In this document: positions 20,990-33,526 of the stretch, piece by piece
How the letters are laid out: every line of letters starts with the position of its first letter
How positions within the stretch are numbered: the first letter of the stretch is position 1
NCBI GenBank assembly: GCA_947683425.1
Contig: CANTUQ010000003.1
Location: forward strand, 6,855,501-6,919,500
DNA from: Excoecaria cochinchinensis
Lineage: Eukaryota; Streptophyta; Magnoliopsida; Malpighiales; Euphorbiaceae
DNA: 64,000 nucleotides
Reading direction: 5' to 3'
The notes under the pieces: model-generated
Told to the model about the DNA's origin: nothing
Seen by the model: only the letters and a program-made list of their open reading frames with translations
Databases searched by the model: none
Program-made: the position numbers and the translations under genes

Positions 20990-22290
20990 TCAGAGATCTG
21001 CTTGCTATCAATCAAGTCTTGGATAGAGTGCCGGAGCACCTTGCATTTATCAGTGATATGGCCTGAGTGCTGGTGGAATGCACAGAATTCGTTATCCTTA
21101 TGTCCCTATTTCCCTTATGTCAAAGCTGGCCTAGGAGTCAGAGGGCGCAATTTTCCCTCCTTCATCAACCTCCTTAGGACCCAGGATAATGGTCTTCCCA
21201 AGTTCGAAAACTTCCTCTGGGTGGTTACCTCAATAGCAGACACTTCACCCATTCTTTTAGTGCTGTTACTGGAACCCGCCGGCCTGCTGGTTCCTTGACC
21301 GGGGTTAGCCCTTTTGGTGAAATTGTCATTGTTAGCTTTTCGGGTTAAGAACTCTCCCTCTGCTTCGATGGCTATATCTTTGAGAGACTCCCAGTCCTTC
21401 AACCCCTTCATCCTCAATCCCTCCTTTAAGTACGGGCTTGCGTTCTTAATGAATAGACGAATCTGATCCTGGGTGTTAGGCTTTCGGAGCATCTCCATTA
21501 CTCGGTTCCGCCATCGGGTAAGATAATCATGGAAAGACTCCCCGGTCTTCTGCTGAAGTAACTCAAGATCTTTCAGAGTCACCTCCATTCTGGTATTACA
21601 GTCATACTGCTTCAGAAACTCCTCAGTGAGCAGATCCCAATCTTCTTTAGTGCGGCGGTCAAGGCCATGATACCAGTCTATGGCATGAGAGGTCAGACTC
21701 AGACAAAAGTATTCCACTTTTTATTTCTTGGACAATGCGGTCCCCTTCATGACCAGAGAATATTGCTTCACATGTGCGGTGGGGTCAGAAGTACCATCAA
21801 ATTTCAGCACATCCGGCATTTTGAAATTATAAGGGATCGGGTCCTCTCCGTCCAACTCCCTATCCTCCGGATTCATCCCCTGAGCTCTGCCTATCATACG
21901 AGCCATAGCCTCGAACCTCTCTTCCATCTTCTTTAAAATAAAATCATCCGCTTGAGGCGCCTTCCCCTTCTCAGATGCCATGCTTAACCTATCATCCTCG
22001 ACATCTCTATCGTCATCAATTCTTAACACTGGCCTTCTTCTCAACTCTCCCGAAGCCACTGATCTTAACTCTACTGGCGGCGGCCTAACGGGCTCTTCTC
22101 GCCTTTCAACCCTTTCTTCTTCAGGCTCATTCTGTCTCATTGGAGGAGGAGGAGGATTCTGTGGAGCATTATGTTGTGCCAAGGCGGTCAACATATTCAT
22201 CATCCTGCCCTCGAATTCCTCAAAACGGCGGCCCACTTCTTCCGCAATCATGGCCCTGGTGGCATCTTCCCCCCTAGGCGAGTTTGCCAT
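20990..22290 (-). pseudogene. D gag region
   Basis: This region encodes the capsid/nucleocapsid of the virus-like particle. It has an N-terminal helix-rich segment, a Pro-rich linker (NAPQNPPPPPMRQNEP), acidic/basic charged stretches, a gag core (KFDGTSDPTAHVKQYS, IDWYHGLDRRTKEDWDLL, LLQQKTGESFHDYLTRW) and a His/Cys finger at the end. Stops at 21721, 21115 and 21106 interrupt it. The frame is open upstream of the ATG (to 22485), including IIDLPRWTRSPTGR, which A shares, so an upstream or spliced start is possible. Confidence 0.8.
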
Positions 22291-23187
22291 CTGAGATACT
22301 GTACCACTGATTTCTGATAAGATCTCCGGTAGGCCCTCTCTATCTGACAGCTCAGGAGTAAGAACTTGGATCAGTCGCCCGGTTGGTGATCTAGTCCACC
22401 TGGGCAGATCTATGATGGCTGCAGGGATAAAAGTTAGAATGATGCATGAAATGTAGGTATAATGCATGATCATGATATGCAACACTTACAGAGCACAAGC
22501 AAGCAAGTAGGTCCTTCCACCCTTATTTCTCCCACACACGTGGTCGTGCAGTCTCTTTCTTAGGTGGGATTAGCCCAAGGGTCAACGAGGGACCCGATGG
22601 ACGCGTATGGTGCGCGGCGGAAAACCGGCAGCATAACACTCCTATGCTAATGTACAAGCGGATGCACAATGATCGTCACGTATTCGGACGCTCCATAAAT
22701 TTCGACATGGCCCTACCGGGGCATGATAGCCTTTGGCTAGGTTACCAAGTGAGACATTTGGACTCATCCAATACGTGAGGATCCATACAGCAAGCATGAG
22801 ATTACGGTTCATTTCACCTATGGAAAGTGACTACAGCCATTACATGAGCTTTGGACAAGGGAGATGTTTCTTTGAGGCTACCCAAGCATGATCCCTGCCG
22901 ACGGGTCTAGCTCATCACGAGCGTAGCGACCGATCGGGTCACCATTTTGATATACCATTGAGGTACGTGGCTTGGGCTGGTGATTATCCTTAACACTTCC
23001 CCAAATTGAGTGAAAATGAGGAGGTGCTTCAGGAACGCACCGGGGCTAATAAGAGGGACCAAACTAGCGTATTCTAAGGCTATAATGATATACAAATGCA
23101 ATCTTGAGTGAAAGCGAATTTATGAATTAAATTTCCATCATAAATGTTAAAAGAGGTATTTTCAAATCGAAATCTCGAACCATAAAC
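22291..23187 (-). other. Element D 5' leader
   Basis: About 0.9 kb untranslated, with the CCGATCGG palindrome (22930-22937) and blocks shared with A, E and C. A TTTTATCCCTGCAG acceptor-like site precedes CCATCATAGATC upstream of gag. No gene is seen. Confidence 0.7.
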
Positions 23188-23206
23188 GTCCCCAGTGGAG
23201 TCGCCA
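23188..23206 (-). other. Primer-binding site of element D (tRNA-Arg type)
   Basis: Minus strand TGGCGACTCCACTGGGGAC lies one base from the LTR end (23208) and is identical to A's PBS. Confidence 0.85.
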
Positions 23207-23207
23207 C

Positions 23208-25249
23208 TGTGACGCGCGCCGGATCCCGATGCGCCGCCCTTTCGGATCGCCCGCACGTGGGCGATCGGGGCTTTGCGGGTCTGTTGGCATCTCGCGATGA
23301 ATCGCAAGTGCATCTATGTTGGGCAACAAGGAGGTATCATGGAGTCGCCACCCAATAGAACATTGGGAAAGTTACTCTCACCTCGGAGAGCCTAAGACTG
23401 CGCTTTGTATCCATTTTGGGCCAGCTAGAGGGATCATGGAAGGTGAACTTCTCACCCTAAAGAGCCTAGGATTAGCGCTAAAATCTCGTGACCCAAGAAG
23501 TATTTTGGAGGATAACCTCTAACCTCTCGAGCCCAAAGACCAGAGCTGGGTCCGGGATTTCTCATCTATTTCTACCTCAATTAGTTTATGATCAAATTTT
23601 AATGTCATTAATTCGCTCTCTCTTCACACTATGCAGTTTGATTAAAAGGCGCATTTATTCACATCTTGAAAGCGATAAATGATCAAATAGACAATAAAAG
23701 CAATAGATTACAATAATACAAGGAGCAGAATACAACTCCCTTTTGTAAATGTGCGGATCATACATAAATCGGGACATTGCTTATTTTGAGGACTTTGGTC
23801 CTCGCATGCATCGTTATTAAAATTGTATGTTTTCATTGTGATGATTTTATTGGATAAAATAGGACATTGGTCAAGTTTTATGTAAACCTCGTTTTATTAA
23901 ATGTAAAACCATTGAGTCATTTTTATACATCAACGGGATATGAAAGGAGTACATCCATATGCATAAGATAATCAATAAAAGAAATGAAACAAGAGGATTA
24001 GGAAACTAAACCGGACGAGATCCTCCAAACATGGTAGATAGCCGCTCAAGCTTGAAATAATCCAGGAGGACCGATGTACACTCACAGAAAGTTAAGAGAT
24101 GTTAATATACATAAAATTAACATATAAGAAATCAACGAGACTGGATAGAGATGAAAAATGATTTAAAAAAGATGGAGACAGAACCCACCGACGGCCTTTC
24201 TTGGTTGACCGACGGGCGTCGGTTCGGTTATCCGATATGCCCGTTTGTCACTCAAGAATGGGCGTCTGTAGGTGGGTGACCGACGGGCATTGGTCATAAA
24301 GATGACCCGTCGGTCACCTCTGTCTCCGAAAAACAGAAAGGAAAAAAGAATCCTTTCAAGGTCAAAAAGCGGGTTTTATCCCAAAAGGAGATAAGAGAGT
24401 CAAAATAAAAAAAAAGTAATGACAGATATTCAAAAATTTCACAAAATAAATAAAAAATTAAATATGAGATGAAATGGAGGAAGGATCCGGAATATTTACC
24501 CTCAGATAATCACTTCAGGTGAGATTCTGGTGTCGGTTAGAGCCCCGCGCGTTCCACGAGAAGCAGAGATGAAAGATTAAAGAGAGAAAATGAGATATTT
24601 CACCTTCAATCCTTCAGAAAATCGATTTTGGAGTCAAAATCTAAAGAAAACTAATTAGCTTTTAGTTCCTTTGATTGATTTGATCCTTGATTCAATAGAG
24701 TTCTTTTAGAAAAAAGTGTTTTTGGAAGAGAGAGAAAATGTGCTTGAAATTGGGCAGAGTTTCCTCTTCTGAAAATTTTTCCAACCCCTTTCAAATGAAA
24801 ATCCGGAGCTTTTATAGCCAGACACGACCGACGGGCGTCGGTGTATAGAGGCGGGCATCGGAAGAATCCTTCTGACACAAGGATTAGTCCGACGGCCCTG
24901 CCACATCCACCGACGGGCGTCGGAAGGGTTGCGTGCTCCGGGAAACCAGGCGGCAATCTGATAGGGGCGGTGATTTTCCGACGGGCGTCGGAAAATACCC
25001 AGAGCCGTCAGTGACTCCGAGCGACGGGCCGGCTCGACAGACGGGCTGGCCGTCTGTGGAGGATAAAAAGCCCTTTGACTCGAAAAAAACCTCTGTTTTT
25101 CTCTCCTTCGGCCCAGGAATGATAAAAACCTCACTTCTCATGGAACGCGGGGCTAAAACTTCTAAATCCAACCTACCATACAGGCTTGGACACTAATTTC
25201 ATCATAGGGTAACCTCTGATCCGGACTGCTCCGGGACACGGTGCTTACA
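23208..25249 (-). repeat. 5' LTR of element D (2042 bp)
   Basis: It pairs with 7826-9866 with about 45 differences counted by eye. It retains two perfect palindromes that are damaged in the other copy: 24208-24223 and 24973-24996. The U5 hairpin is at 23351-23367 and the PBS-like 11-mer at 23340-23350. Confidence 0.9.
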
Positions 25250-26545
25250 CCGTATACATAAAATAATCAATGAATAACAAATGAAGAGAAAAATCAAGAG
25301 GGTTAGGAAACTAAACCAGACGAAATCCTCCGAAAATGGTAGATAGCCCCTCAAGCTCGGGATAGTCCAAGAGAATCAATATACACTCATAGAAAGTTAA
25401 AAGATGTTAATATACAGAAAATCAACATGAAGGAAGCCAAAAGGACTTGAAAAAGGTGGAAAATAATTTAAAAATGTGGAGGCAGAGCCCATCGATGGCC
25501 TTCCTTAGGTGACCGACGGGCATCTGTCAAAATGACCGACATGTCCGTCTGTCACTCAAAAAAGGGCATCTGTAGGTGGGGTGACCGACGGGCGTCGGTG
25601 ATGGAGATGACCCATCGATCACCACTGTCTCCGAAAAAACAGGAAAAGAAAACTCCCTTTAAGGCCAAAAAGGAGGTTTTATCATAAAATCATATAAAGA
25701 GAGTCAAATAAAGAGGTATAATGACAAAATTGAAAGAATCAACAAATAAAGAATAAATATGAAATGATATGAAGAAGGAATATGGAATATTTACCCTCAG
25801 ATAATCGCTTTGGGTGAGATTCTTGTGTTGATTAAAGCCCCGCGCGTTCCACAAAAAGCAAAATGAAGGATCAAAAAAGGAAAATGAACTGTTTCCTCCT
25901 CAACCCCTCAAAAGATTGTCTTTGGAATAAAAATCTAAAGAAAACTAATTAGTTTTTAGTTCCTTTCGATTGATTTGATCCTTTTTTGAAAGAGATTTCT
26001 TTATGAAATGTGTTTGCTGGAAGAGAGAGAAAATATGCTTGAATTTCGGCAGAGTTTCCCCTCTTTAAAAATTTTTGGAACCCTTTTCTAGTAAAAATTC
26101 GGAGCTTTTATAAGCCAGACAGGACCGACGGGCATCGGTGTATGGAGGCGAGCGTCGAAAGAATCCTTCTGACACAAGGATTTGTCCGACGGCCCTGCCA
26201 CATCCACCGACAGGCGTCGGAAAGGTTGCGTGCTCCGAGAAACCAGGCGGCGTTCTGACAGGGGCAGTGATTTTCCGACGGGCGTCAAAAAATACCACAA
26301 GCCATCGGTGACCCTAAGCGACGGGCTGGCTTCACAGACGAGCTGGCCGTCTGTGGAGGAAAATATGCCTTTTGACTCGAAAATCCCCTGTTTTCTCCCC
26401 CTCTGCCTACGAAGGGTAAAAAGACTCACTTGTCGTGGAACGCGGGACTAAAACCCCCAAATCTAAACCATTTATACAGGCTCGGATACTGATTTCATCA
26501 CAGGGTAACCTCTGATCCGGGCCGCTCCGAGACACGGTGCTTACA
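25250..26545 (-). repeat. Element A 5' LTR, outer part (U3 side)
   Basis: This continues A's LTR after D, starting with the duplicated CCGTA (25250-25254) and ending GGTGCTTACA at 26545. It aligns with D's LTR from about 8580 on but is clearly more diverged. ACCGACGGGC sites recur near 25511, 25587 and 26123. Confidence 0.85.
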
Positions 26546-27669
26546 AATAGGAGCTGAAATCGGGGAGATATACTCAAATATCTCAAACCTGCTCCACAGA
26601 CAAACCTGACAAATTTCGCTACTGTAATGGGCAATTTTGAAATAGTTATGTTCCGAAATAAATTATAGTTATTTTCACAAAGTTTTAGGCAATGATGTTG
26701 TGGTTCTAACCCAACTGGAATTACGCATTTTGGAGTCGTAAAACTCAACTTATGCTAAAAGGAACGACCAAAGGTCAATCAGACCCACAAAGACAGATTT
26801 ACACTTTGGAATTCAACAAGCTTCAAACAAACTCATTTGACACAATCAATTCACCAAATTTAATCCAAACCAACACAACACATAAATTAACATCTCAGAA
26901 TATTCAATTCAGCAATTAAGAATCATTAACACATAAATTAACAAACCCATTCCCAAACCTAAAAACTCCTTTGCTCTTATCACTTTGTTCCACTACTCCC
27001 CACCTTCTCTTTGCCCTTGGGATCGCGAGGAGGCTTAGCTAAACACGAACCCATCAAGAACACACAAAGAACAAACCCTAGATTAAATTTAACCTAGAAA
27101 TTAAGAAGAAGAAGATGAACAATATGAACAAAAGAATGATAAAATGCAATAACTTACCAATTAGAGTGTTAAAGGTGATTAATTTCCACCACAATGGCTT
27201 AAAACTCCACTAGAGCACCAAAATGGAAATAGAAGAGGAATAAGTGAATGAAGAAAAGAGAGAATGGGTTAGGGAGGCAGAATTTTTGCTCCTCTTTCTC
27301 TTTCCTCTTCTAAATCCCTCCTTTCCTAAACCCTATCCATGTGTCACTTTCCTATTGGTGGAACCTAACCACTCACACCTAACAAGCATGCACTACATAC
27401 ACAATGCACTCCCAACTAATGTACACCCTACTTATGTGTGAATAAAACATACAACCACAACTCCACTACTCATACCCTACAATAGTACACTCATGCACAC
27501 ATAAACATATCCCAACTAATTCACACTCTAATAACATACATGCATCCACATGCTAACAAAATCCACAAACATGTCATATACCCCAAAATACCCTTGTCAC
27601 ATGCTAAAATACACATAAATGCACACATACACGTGGCTCGTACTACTAAGGGGCAAATAGGGTGTGACA
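26546..27669 (-). repeat. Element X: partial LTR, probably Del/Tekay type
   Basis: It ends GGGTGTGACA at 27669 (minus strand begins TGTCACACCC), a typical start of long chromoviral Del/Tekay LTRs. It is cut at 26546 by element A; its remainder would lie left of A. Sequence beyond 27670 is gag of B, so X sits inside B's gag. No coding sequence is seen. Confidence 0.55.
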
Positions 27670-28920
27670 GTTCTTACCCCAAAGGTTCAAGATACCGGAT
27701 TTACCAATGTTCAATGGTACTTCGGACCCCTCAGCGCACATCAAGTAGTACACCTTGATCATGAAGGGCATGGGGTTCATAAAGAAGCAAAAGGTGGAGT
27801 ACTTCTGCCTTAGTCTGACGGGGCCGATGGTCGATTTGTACCACGGATTGGATAGGAGGTCAATGGAAGACTGTGATCTGTTAACGAGAGAATTTATGAG
27901 ATAGTACTACTGCAGCACCCGAGTGGAAGTGATGATGAAAGATCTTGAGCTACTGCAGTAAAAGCCTGGTGAGTCTTTCCATGATTACCTTACTCGATGG
28001 AGGAATCGAGTTATGGAAATGAAGAGGAAACCTGACACGTCCGATCAGATCATATTGTTCATCAAGCACGTGAGCCCGTACCTAAGGGAAAGGCTTAAGA
28101 TGAAGGGGCTCAAGGATTGGGAATCCTTGAGGGATATAGCTATAGAGGCTGAAGCAGAGTACCTGGCGAAGAAGGCCAACAATGACAGTTTCGTTCGGAA
28201 GAACTATAGGACACAAGGAGGAAGTAGGTCGAGTGGCGCAGGAAGCAGCAGTAATGGGGTGGGCAAGACAATAGAAGTTTCAGCCACTGATGCAAGCCAG
28301 AGACACTACTCCAATTTGGGAAGGTCCTTATGTTGGGTTTTAGAGAGATCGACGAAAGAGGAAAAACTTCAACCATTTCCAGCTAGACTAGCTAAGAATC
28401 ATGGCCAGCTAGGCCACAAGGGGGATCAATATTGTGCTTTTTATCAGCACACTGGCCATCTCACTAACTATTACAGAACCTTAAGGGACTGGATCCAAGA
28501 TCTCATCGACAATAAGCAGAGTTTCGACCCTGAGAAGAGGGAAAAGAAAAAGACGGCCGGGAATAATGCTATTCCTCCGCCTGTTTTTATGATAGGTTCA
28601 AGTCTGCCAGAATGGCATGTGTTAAGGGACCTTTATGGTATTGATTATGTGGCTATTGCCCGCCTTGAGCAGGGGGTTAGTGAAGAGAAGCCTCTGGTTT
28701 GCATGATAGAGTGCTGGGATTCAACTAGTGGAAGCGAGGCCGAAGAAGTCAAAGAGCCAGAGGACGTGTGGAATTCCGGAGATGAAGAGGAGGTACAAGA
28801 GGTACAAGCTATGACCCCCGAAGTGGTAGGGTGATTCGAGAGGTAGAGAGGCCTCAAGATCCAATTCTTATGCCTGCAGAAAGGCAACCCAAGGAGGATG
28901 GGTTAATAAGACAGCTGAAG
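27670..28920 (+). pseudogene. Element B gag (5'-truncated)
   Basis: Homology begins at FKIPDLPMFNGTSDPSAHIK (about 27686), 16 bases after the end of the X LTR, so the N-terminal third is missing. The rest follows D: YHGLDRRSMEDCDLL, ESFHDYLTRWRNRVMEMKRK, LKDWESLRDIAIEAEAEYL, and YCAFYQHTGHLTNYY, which has lost the last Cys of the finger. Stops include TAG at 27746 and near 27902 and TAA near 27958, all at Gln sites of D. From 28013 to 28833 the frame stays open. Confidence 0.75.
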
Positions 28921-29940
28921 AAGAGAACGGCGTAGATATCCATCTGGGATTTGTTAAGACAATCTCCATCACATAGGCAGAAATTGGTGGAAGCCTTATG
29001 CGAGTCCATTTTTGCCACCGCCATCTCACCGTCTGAACTGCTGGGTTTAGTCAAAGGGAGCTCGGGAGAGCATTTATTTTATTCTGATGCGAATTTGCCA
29101 CCAGAAGACCGAAAACACAATCTCCCTTTATACATTAAGGCACAGATCAACAGCAAGCATACAACCTGTTTGATGGTAGATGATAGCTCCACTATAAATG
29201 TGTGCCCCTTGGTTGCGCTCCCAGCCTTTGGCTTGGATGAAAGCATGCTGAGTAGATCTGACTTAACCATCACCGCCTACAACAATTCAAGGAGGCAGGC
29301 TACTGGGACTTTCAGGCCATAAGTGAGGACCGGGCCAGTTGAGACAGAAACTGAGTTTGTCGTTCTGCCTATACCAGCCAACTTCACGGTACTACTAGGG
29401 AGGCCCTGGTTTCACAAGCTTGGAGGGGTTCCGTCTACCCTCCACCAGATGATCAAGATCACTTATGAGGGCCAAGTAGTGACAGTTAAGGCAGCCAGCG
29501 ATAACCAAGTATCAGTCCGTAGAATTTCCAATCAACCATTCAGTGGGTTCCATGTGGCCATGGTGAATGAAGAGGATGGTCTGGTAGGGAGCTCTCAGGT
29601 TGTCAACATGATGAAGAGAATGAATTTCCTCCCGGGGGCCGATTTGGGGAAAGAATCTTAAGGGCCTCAAACGCCTGTTGCCACAAGAGGGCAAAAGGAC
29701 AGAAGAGGTTTGGGTTTCACCACCGAAGCCAAGAAGAAAAAACATGGGGAGAAGCCTATAGGGATCCCACACATTTTAGAGAGCTTTGTGTCGGCTGCAT
29801 CATCATGCGCCTATTGTGGAGAAGCTGAGCCATAGTGGATTGGCAGCAAGATCACCCTGGGTTTCGAGATCTTCAACGACATTTTTGATTGGTCAATAGA
29901 AGGCTTCTGGGATGAAGAGGTCTTCAACTAAAGTTTGGCT
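28921..29940 (+). pseudogene. Element B protease and G-patch region
   Basis: The active-site strand reads MVDDSSTINVCPL: the Gly after the catalytic Asp pair of D and A is Ser, so the protease would be inactive. LPIPANFTVLLGRPWFHKLG and MMKRMNFLPGADLGKES follow, the last being a decayed G-patch. TAG near 28934 and 29833 replaces Gln, and there is a TAA near 29320. Confidence 0.75.
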
Positions 29941-31800
29941 TGGGATCGAGAAGTTCCTGAAGAGATCGTCACTAACAGTTTGTTGGCCACTCGGGTAAAA
30001 GGCAAAGAAAAGATAGAAGGTGAGGTGGCAGTGCTAGAATTGGAGAACTTGAAGATCGCAGACAACCAAGACGGTGGGCCATCGACTTCAGTGCTGATAG
30101 CAATGGAAGATGTTAATGATAGCTTTTTTGATGTACTCTTTATCCCTAAACTATTTGACAATTATGCTTGTAATTCTGAGTTTGTTAATGAGATGAATGG
30201 CTTCGCTTACTTGCGCAATGTTTCTCATGATTTCATTATGCATGATCACGAACATGAATCATTCATATTTGACATTAACTCAACTAATAGTACCTCATTT
30301 AATCTCGGTACTTTGGAAAATCCAAAGGAAATCTTGATAGCATCTGACATAACTCCTGAAGAGAGGATAAAATTTGAGAGAATTTTGAAAAAATATGAGA
30401 AAGTCTTTGCCTGGACCTATGAAGACATGCCAGGGATCGACTAGGAAGTCGCCGAACATGCCATTCCTACCTATCCAGAATACAAGCAAGTTAAGCAAAA
30501 GCTCAAGAGGCTAAGACCAGAGTAGGCAGAAAAGGTAAAGGAAGAGGTGCACAAGCAGATTGAAGCTAAGTTCTTGATAGAGGTTCAGTATCCAACATGG
30601 TTAGCCAACGTTATTGCCATAGCCAAAAAGGATGAAAAGGTTCGAGTATGTGTTGACTACCGGGACCTAAATAAAGCCTGCCCAAAAGATGACTTTCCTT
30701 TGCCCCATATCGATGTACAAGTAAACAGTGCAGCTTCTTGCATGATGTACAGTTTTGTGGATGGGTATGCAGGGTACAACCAAATCCTTAATAAGATCGT
30801 ATATCGAATTAAGACAGCCTTCATCATTGAGTGGGGTACGTTCGCTTATAGGGTCATTCCTTTTGGATTAAAAAATGTAGGAGCAATGTAACAAAGGATG
30901 GCTACTAAAATCGTTGATGACTTGATCCATAAAGAGGTGGAAGTGTACGTCGATGATATGATGATCAAGCCGGCTACCCGAGAGGGGCATTTTGAGGCTT
31001 TGGAGAAATTCTTTTAGAGGATTGACAAGTATAACCTTCGCCTCAACCCTAAGAAATGGATCTTCGGAGTCACCAAAGGTAAGCTATTAGGCCACGTGGT
31101 GAGTCAGAGGGGAATTGAAGTGGACCTCAATAAGGTCAGGGCAATCAGAGAGATGCCAACACCTCGGAGGGAAAAAGAAGTCAAGAGTTTTTTGGGCAAA
31201 CTGTAGTACATTAGCAGGTTCATTTCCAAGCTTGCTTCCGTATGTGAACTAATTTTTAAGCTCTTCAGGAAGAATTAGCCAGTCGAGTGTAATGATGACT
31301 GCCAAAAAGCTTTTGATATTATTAAGGATTACCTTCTGAACCCCCCAGTTTTAAGGTCATCGCGGCCTATTAAACCATTAATAGCAATAGAGGAGAATTC
31401 TGTGGGTGCTATGATGGCCCAGGAAGATGAATTTGGGTTTGAATTTGTAGTTTACTATATCAGTAAGAAATTCCTTCCTTATGAGGCCAAGTATGTCGAA
31501 GTGGAAAAGATCTATCTAGCAGTAATCTGGGCTTCAAAGAAACTGAGACATTACTTCCATTCTTACAAAGTGCAGGCGGTCGCCAAACAAAACCCTCTTC
31601 GATACCTTCAGGAGGCACCCTCTTTGCTAGGAAAAATGGGGAAGTGGCTAATATTACTACAAGAATTTGATGTTGAGTACATCACCAGAAAGACCATTAA
31701 GGGTCGGACAGTTGCAGAGTTCGTAGCCAACTATCCGGTGGAAGGTGACCAATTTGAGTATGAATTCCCAGATGAGGATGTAGAAGCCATCACAGTGCAG
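29941..31800 (+). pseudogene. Element B reverse transcriptase and first RNase H
   Basis: The linker (FDINSTNSTSFNLGTLENPK, EILIASDITPEER) precedes RT: CVDYRDLNKACPKDDFPLP, FVDGYAGYNQI, PFGLKN, VYVDDMMIKP, so catalytic residues remain. Stops interrupt it near 30442, 30523, 30889, 31016, 31204 and 31276. The first RNase H (NSVGAMMAQEDEFGFEF, KLRHYFHSYKVQAV) is open from 31402 to 31809. Confidence 0.8.
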
Positions 31801-32380
31801 AAGTGGTAGATGTAGTTCGATAGGGCGGTGAATAATAAAGGAAACGGAACGGGAGTAATTTTAGTAACCCCAGAGGGTGAGAAGCTCCCCTTAGCTAAGA
31901 AATTGAGATATAGAGCCACCAATAATGAAGTTGAGTACGAAGCCTGCATCTTCGGGTAGGAAGCACTCTCAGCGTTGGGGGCAAAATTAGTAGAGGTCTT
32001 CGAAGACTCATCCTTGGTAATCCATCAGGTCAGGGGTGAATGGTCCATCAAGGAAGAGTGACTATTACCCTACATAAGGTGTTTGAAGGAATTAAGTTGT
32101 CTATTTGAAATTTGCACTTTTAACTATGTGCCTCGAGATGAGAACAAATTAGTGGATGCCCTAGCCACTCTAGTGTCTATGTGGGATAACCCAGAAGGGA
32201 TAGCCATGAAGCCTGTACTCATTTCTAGTTCAGACCAGCCATACTTTGAAACTGAGCAGGTCGGGATGTTGAGGCCACTGATGGAAAGTCATGGTACTAC
32301 GATGTCTAGAATTACTTGGAAAAGTCAGTATTCCCAGAAGAGGCCACTGAAAAGGACCAAAGGATGATTCACAAACTGTC
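31800..32380 (+). pseudogene. Element B second RNase H
   Basis: Recognisable but decayed: FDRAVNNKGN, NNEVEYEACIFG, FEDSSLVIHQ and ENKLVDALATLVSM. The Gly before the third Asp is Glu. TAG/TGA codons occur near 31807, 31813, 31957 and 32059. A frameshift near 32265-32350 precedes integrase. Confidence 0.65.
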
Positions 32381-33526
32381 CAGCCAGGTCATCAGTGTAG
32401 ATGGTGTGTTGTACAAGAGGCAAACTAATGGCATATAGCTAAGGTGCTTGGATGAGAAGGAAGCCAAGAGGGTTATGACGAAACCCATGTAGGGATCTGT
32501 GGAGCCCATATGAATGGTCTAGCTCTGGCAAAGATAATCATGCGAAAGGGGTTATTCTGGCTAACAATGTACACGGATTGTTCCAAGTATATGAAGCAGT
32601 GCCAACAGTATGCCAATCTAAGACACCTGCCAGTTTCAGAATTGTGCAACCTCACATCTCCATGGCCATTCACAGCTTGGGGGATTGACATCATAGGGGA
32701 AATACATCCGACAGCCTCTAACGGGCATAGATTTATCGTGGTCGCCATTGACTACTTCACTAAGTGGGTAGAAGCTGAATGTTTCAAAAAGATGGGCGCC
32801 TAGGAAATGGCTAGATTTATTGAACGACATTTGATCTGTAGGTACGGGCTCCCGCATCACATCATGTCGGATAATGGGGTACAGTTCCAAGCTGAGACCA
32901 AGCAAATGCTTAAGAAATATACCATCCAACATCAGAAATCCTCTCCTTACCAACCGAAGGCTAATGGGGCGGTCGAGGCAGCCAATAAGAACATCAAGAG
33001 GATACTGGCAAAAATGGTGCAAACATATAAAGATTGGGCCGAGAAACTGCCATTTGCCCTGTGGGGCTACAGGACCACTGCCAAAACTTCTATAGGAGCT
33101 ACACCTTTCTCCCTGGTCTATGGGACGGAAGTAGTTCTGCCAGTAGAAATTGAACTCCAATCCCTAAGGGTGGTAACAAAAGCCATGTTACCAGAAGCAA
33201 AATGGGCACAACAGCGGTTGCTACAGTTGAACCTATTAGACGAAGATAGGATGCGAGCATACTACCATAACCAGATCTACCAGAAGAGACTGGCTCGATC
33301 ATTCAGGGAGAAAGTCTAGAAATACCCGCTAAAGGAGGGGGATTTGGTCTTCAAGCAGATGAGGCTAGGGCTTCCAGACCTTCGAGGCAATTTTAGACCA
33401 ACTTGGGAATGCCCCTTTGTTCTGAAGAAGCTTTTGTCTAAAGGAGCCACGATCCTGACAGATAGTGATAGAAATGAATTCAGGGAGCCGATCAATGTTG
33501 GTAGATTGAAAAGGTTCCATGGCTAA
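32380..33526 (+). pseudogene. Element B integrase
   Basis: The finger is partly lost; CQQC-type cysteines are reduced to KQCQQYANLRH. The core keeps the catalytic triad: WGIDIIGEIHPTASNGHR, MSDNGVQFQAE and NGAVEAANKNIKR. TAG codons at about 32803 and 33319 interrupt it. The C-terminus (DLRGNFRPTWECPFVLKKLL, LKRFHG) ends at 33526 and shows the residues that D lost after its TAG at 16117. Confidence 0.8.

Larger units (their letters stand above)
15949..22290 (-). pseudogene. Element D gag-pol polyprotein (near-intact)
   Basis: One frame of 2114 codons runs from ATG at 22290 (MANSPRGEDATRAMI) to TAA at 15949, without any frameshift. Domain order (approximate residues): gag 1-400, zinc-finger-like CAFHQHSGHITDKC near 400, protease VDDGSS at 648, G-patch 792-827, RT 1145-1335 (FGDGY, YVDD at 1248-1251), first RNase H about 1399-1500, second RNase H about 1536-1660, integrase 1755-2060. 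Six internal stops: 21721, 21115, 21106, 19051, 19000 and 16117 (lowest base). Relative A or B has Gln at 21721, 21115, 19051 and 16117. Gag and pol share a frame, so no programmed shift is needed. As it stands the copy cannot make the full protein. Confidence 0.9.
7826..25249 (-). mobile_element. Element D: complete 17.4-kb Tat/Ogre-like Ty3/gypsy retrotransposon
   Basis: Minus-strand order: 5' LTR (25249-23208), tRNA-Arg PBS, leader, gag-protease-RT-RNaseH-RNaseH-integrase in one frame (22290-15949), antisense ORF (14258-15558 on the plus strand), sense ORF (13052-11022), tandem repeats (10590-10056), polypurine region, 3' LTR (9866-7826). The layout with aORF and sORF is known for the Tat lineage. 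By eye the LTRs differ at about 45 sites in 2.04 kb (about 2%), pointing to an insertion on the order of one to a few million years ago, depending on the rate assumed. Six stops break gag-pol, three break the sORF, and two lie at the start of aORF exon 2. It is inserted in element A's LTR. Confidence 0.9.
2259..26545 (-). mobile_element. Element A: truncated, interrupted Tat-lineage Ty3/gypsy retrotransposon
   Basis: Read on the minus strand the order is: 5' LTR (26545-25250, then 7825-7064, split by element D), PBS (7062-7044), leader, gag (from 6144), protease, and reverse transcriptase up to 2259, where element L cuts it. The remaining RT, RNase H, integrase and 3' LTR lie outside the window or are lost. 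A is homologous to D throughout but clearly diverged in the LTRs. It carries at least two frameshifting deletions and several in-frame stops, so this copy cannot be autonomous. AATAG at 26546-26550 is the expected right target duplication. Confidence 0.85.

Noticed and set aside
26546..26550. AATAG after A's LTR is identical to AATAG at 2259-2263 after L's LTR
   Set aside because: It could suggest one event, but at 2259 AATAG is native RT sequence (part of the GKLLG codons) and at 26546 it is flank of A's LTR. A 5-bp match by chance is plausible.
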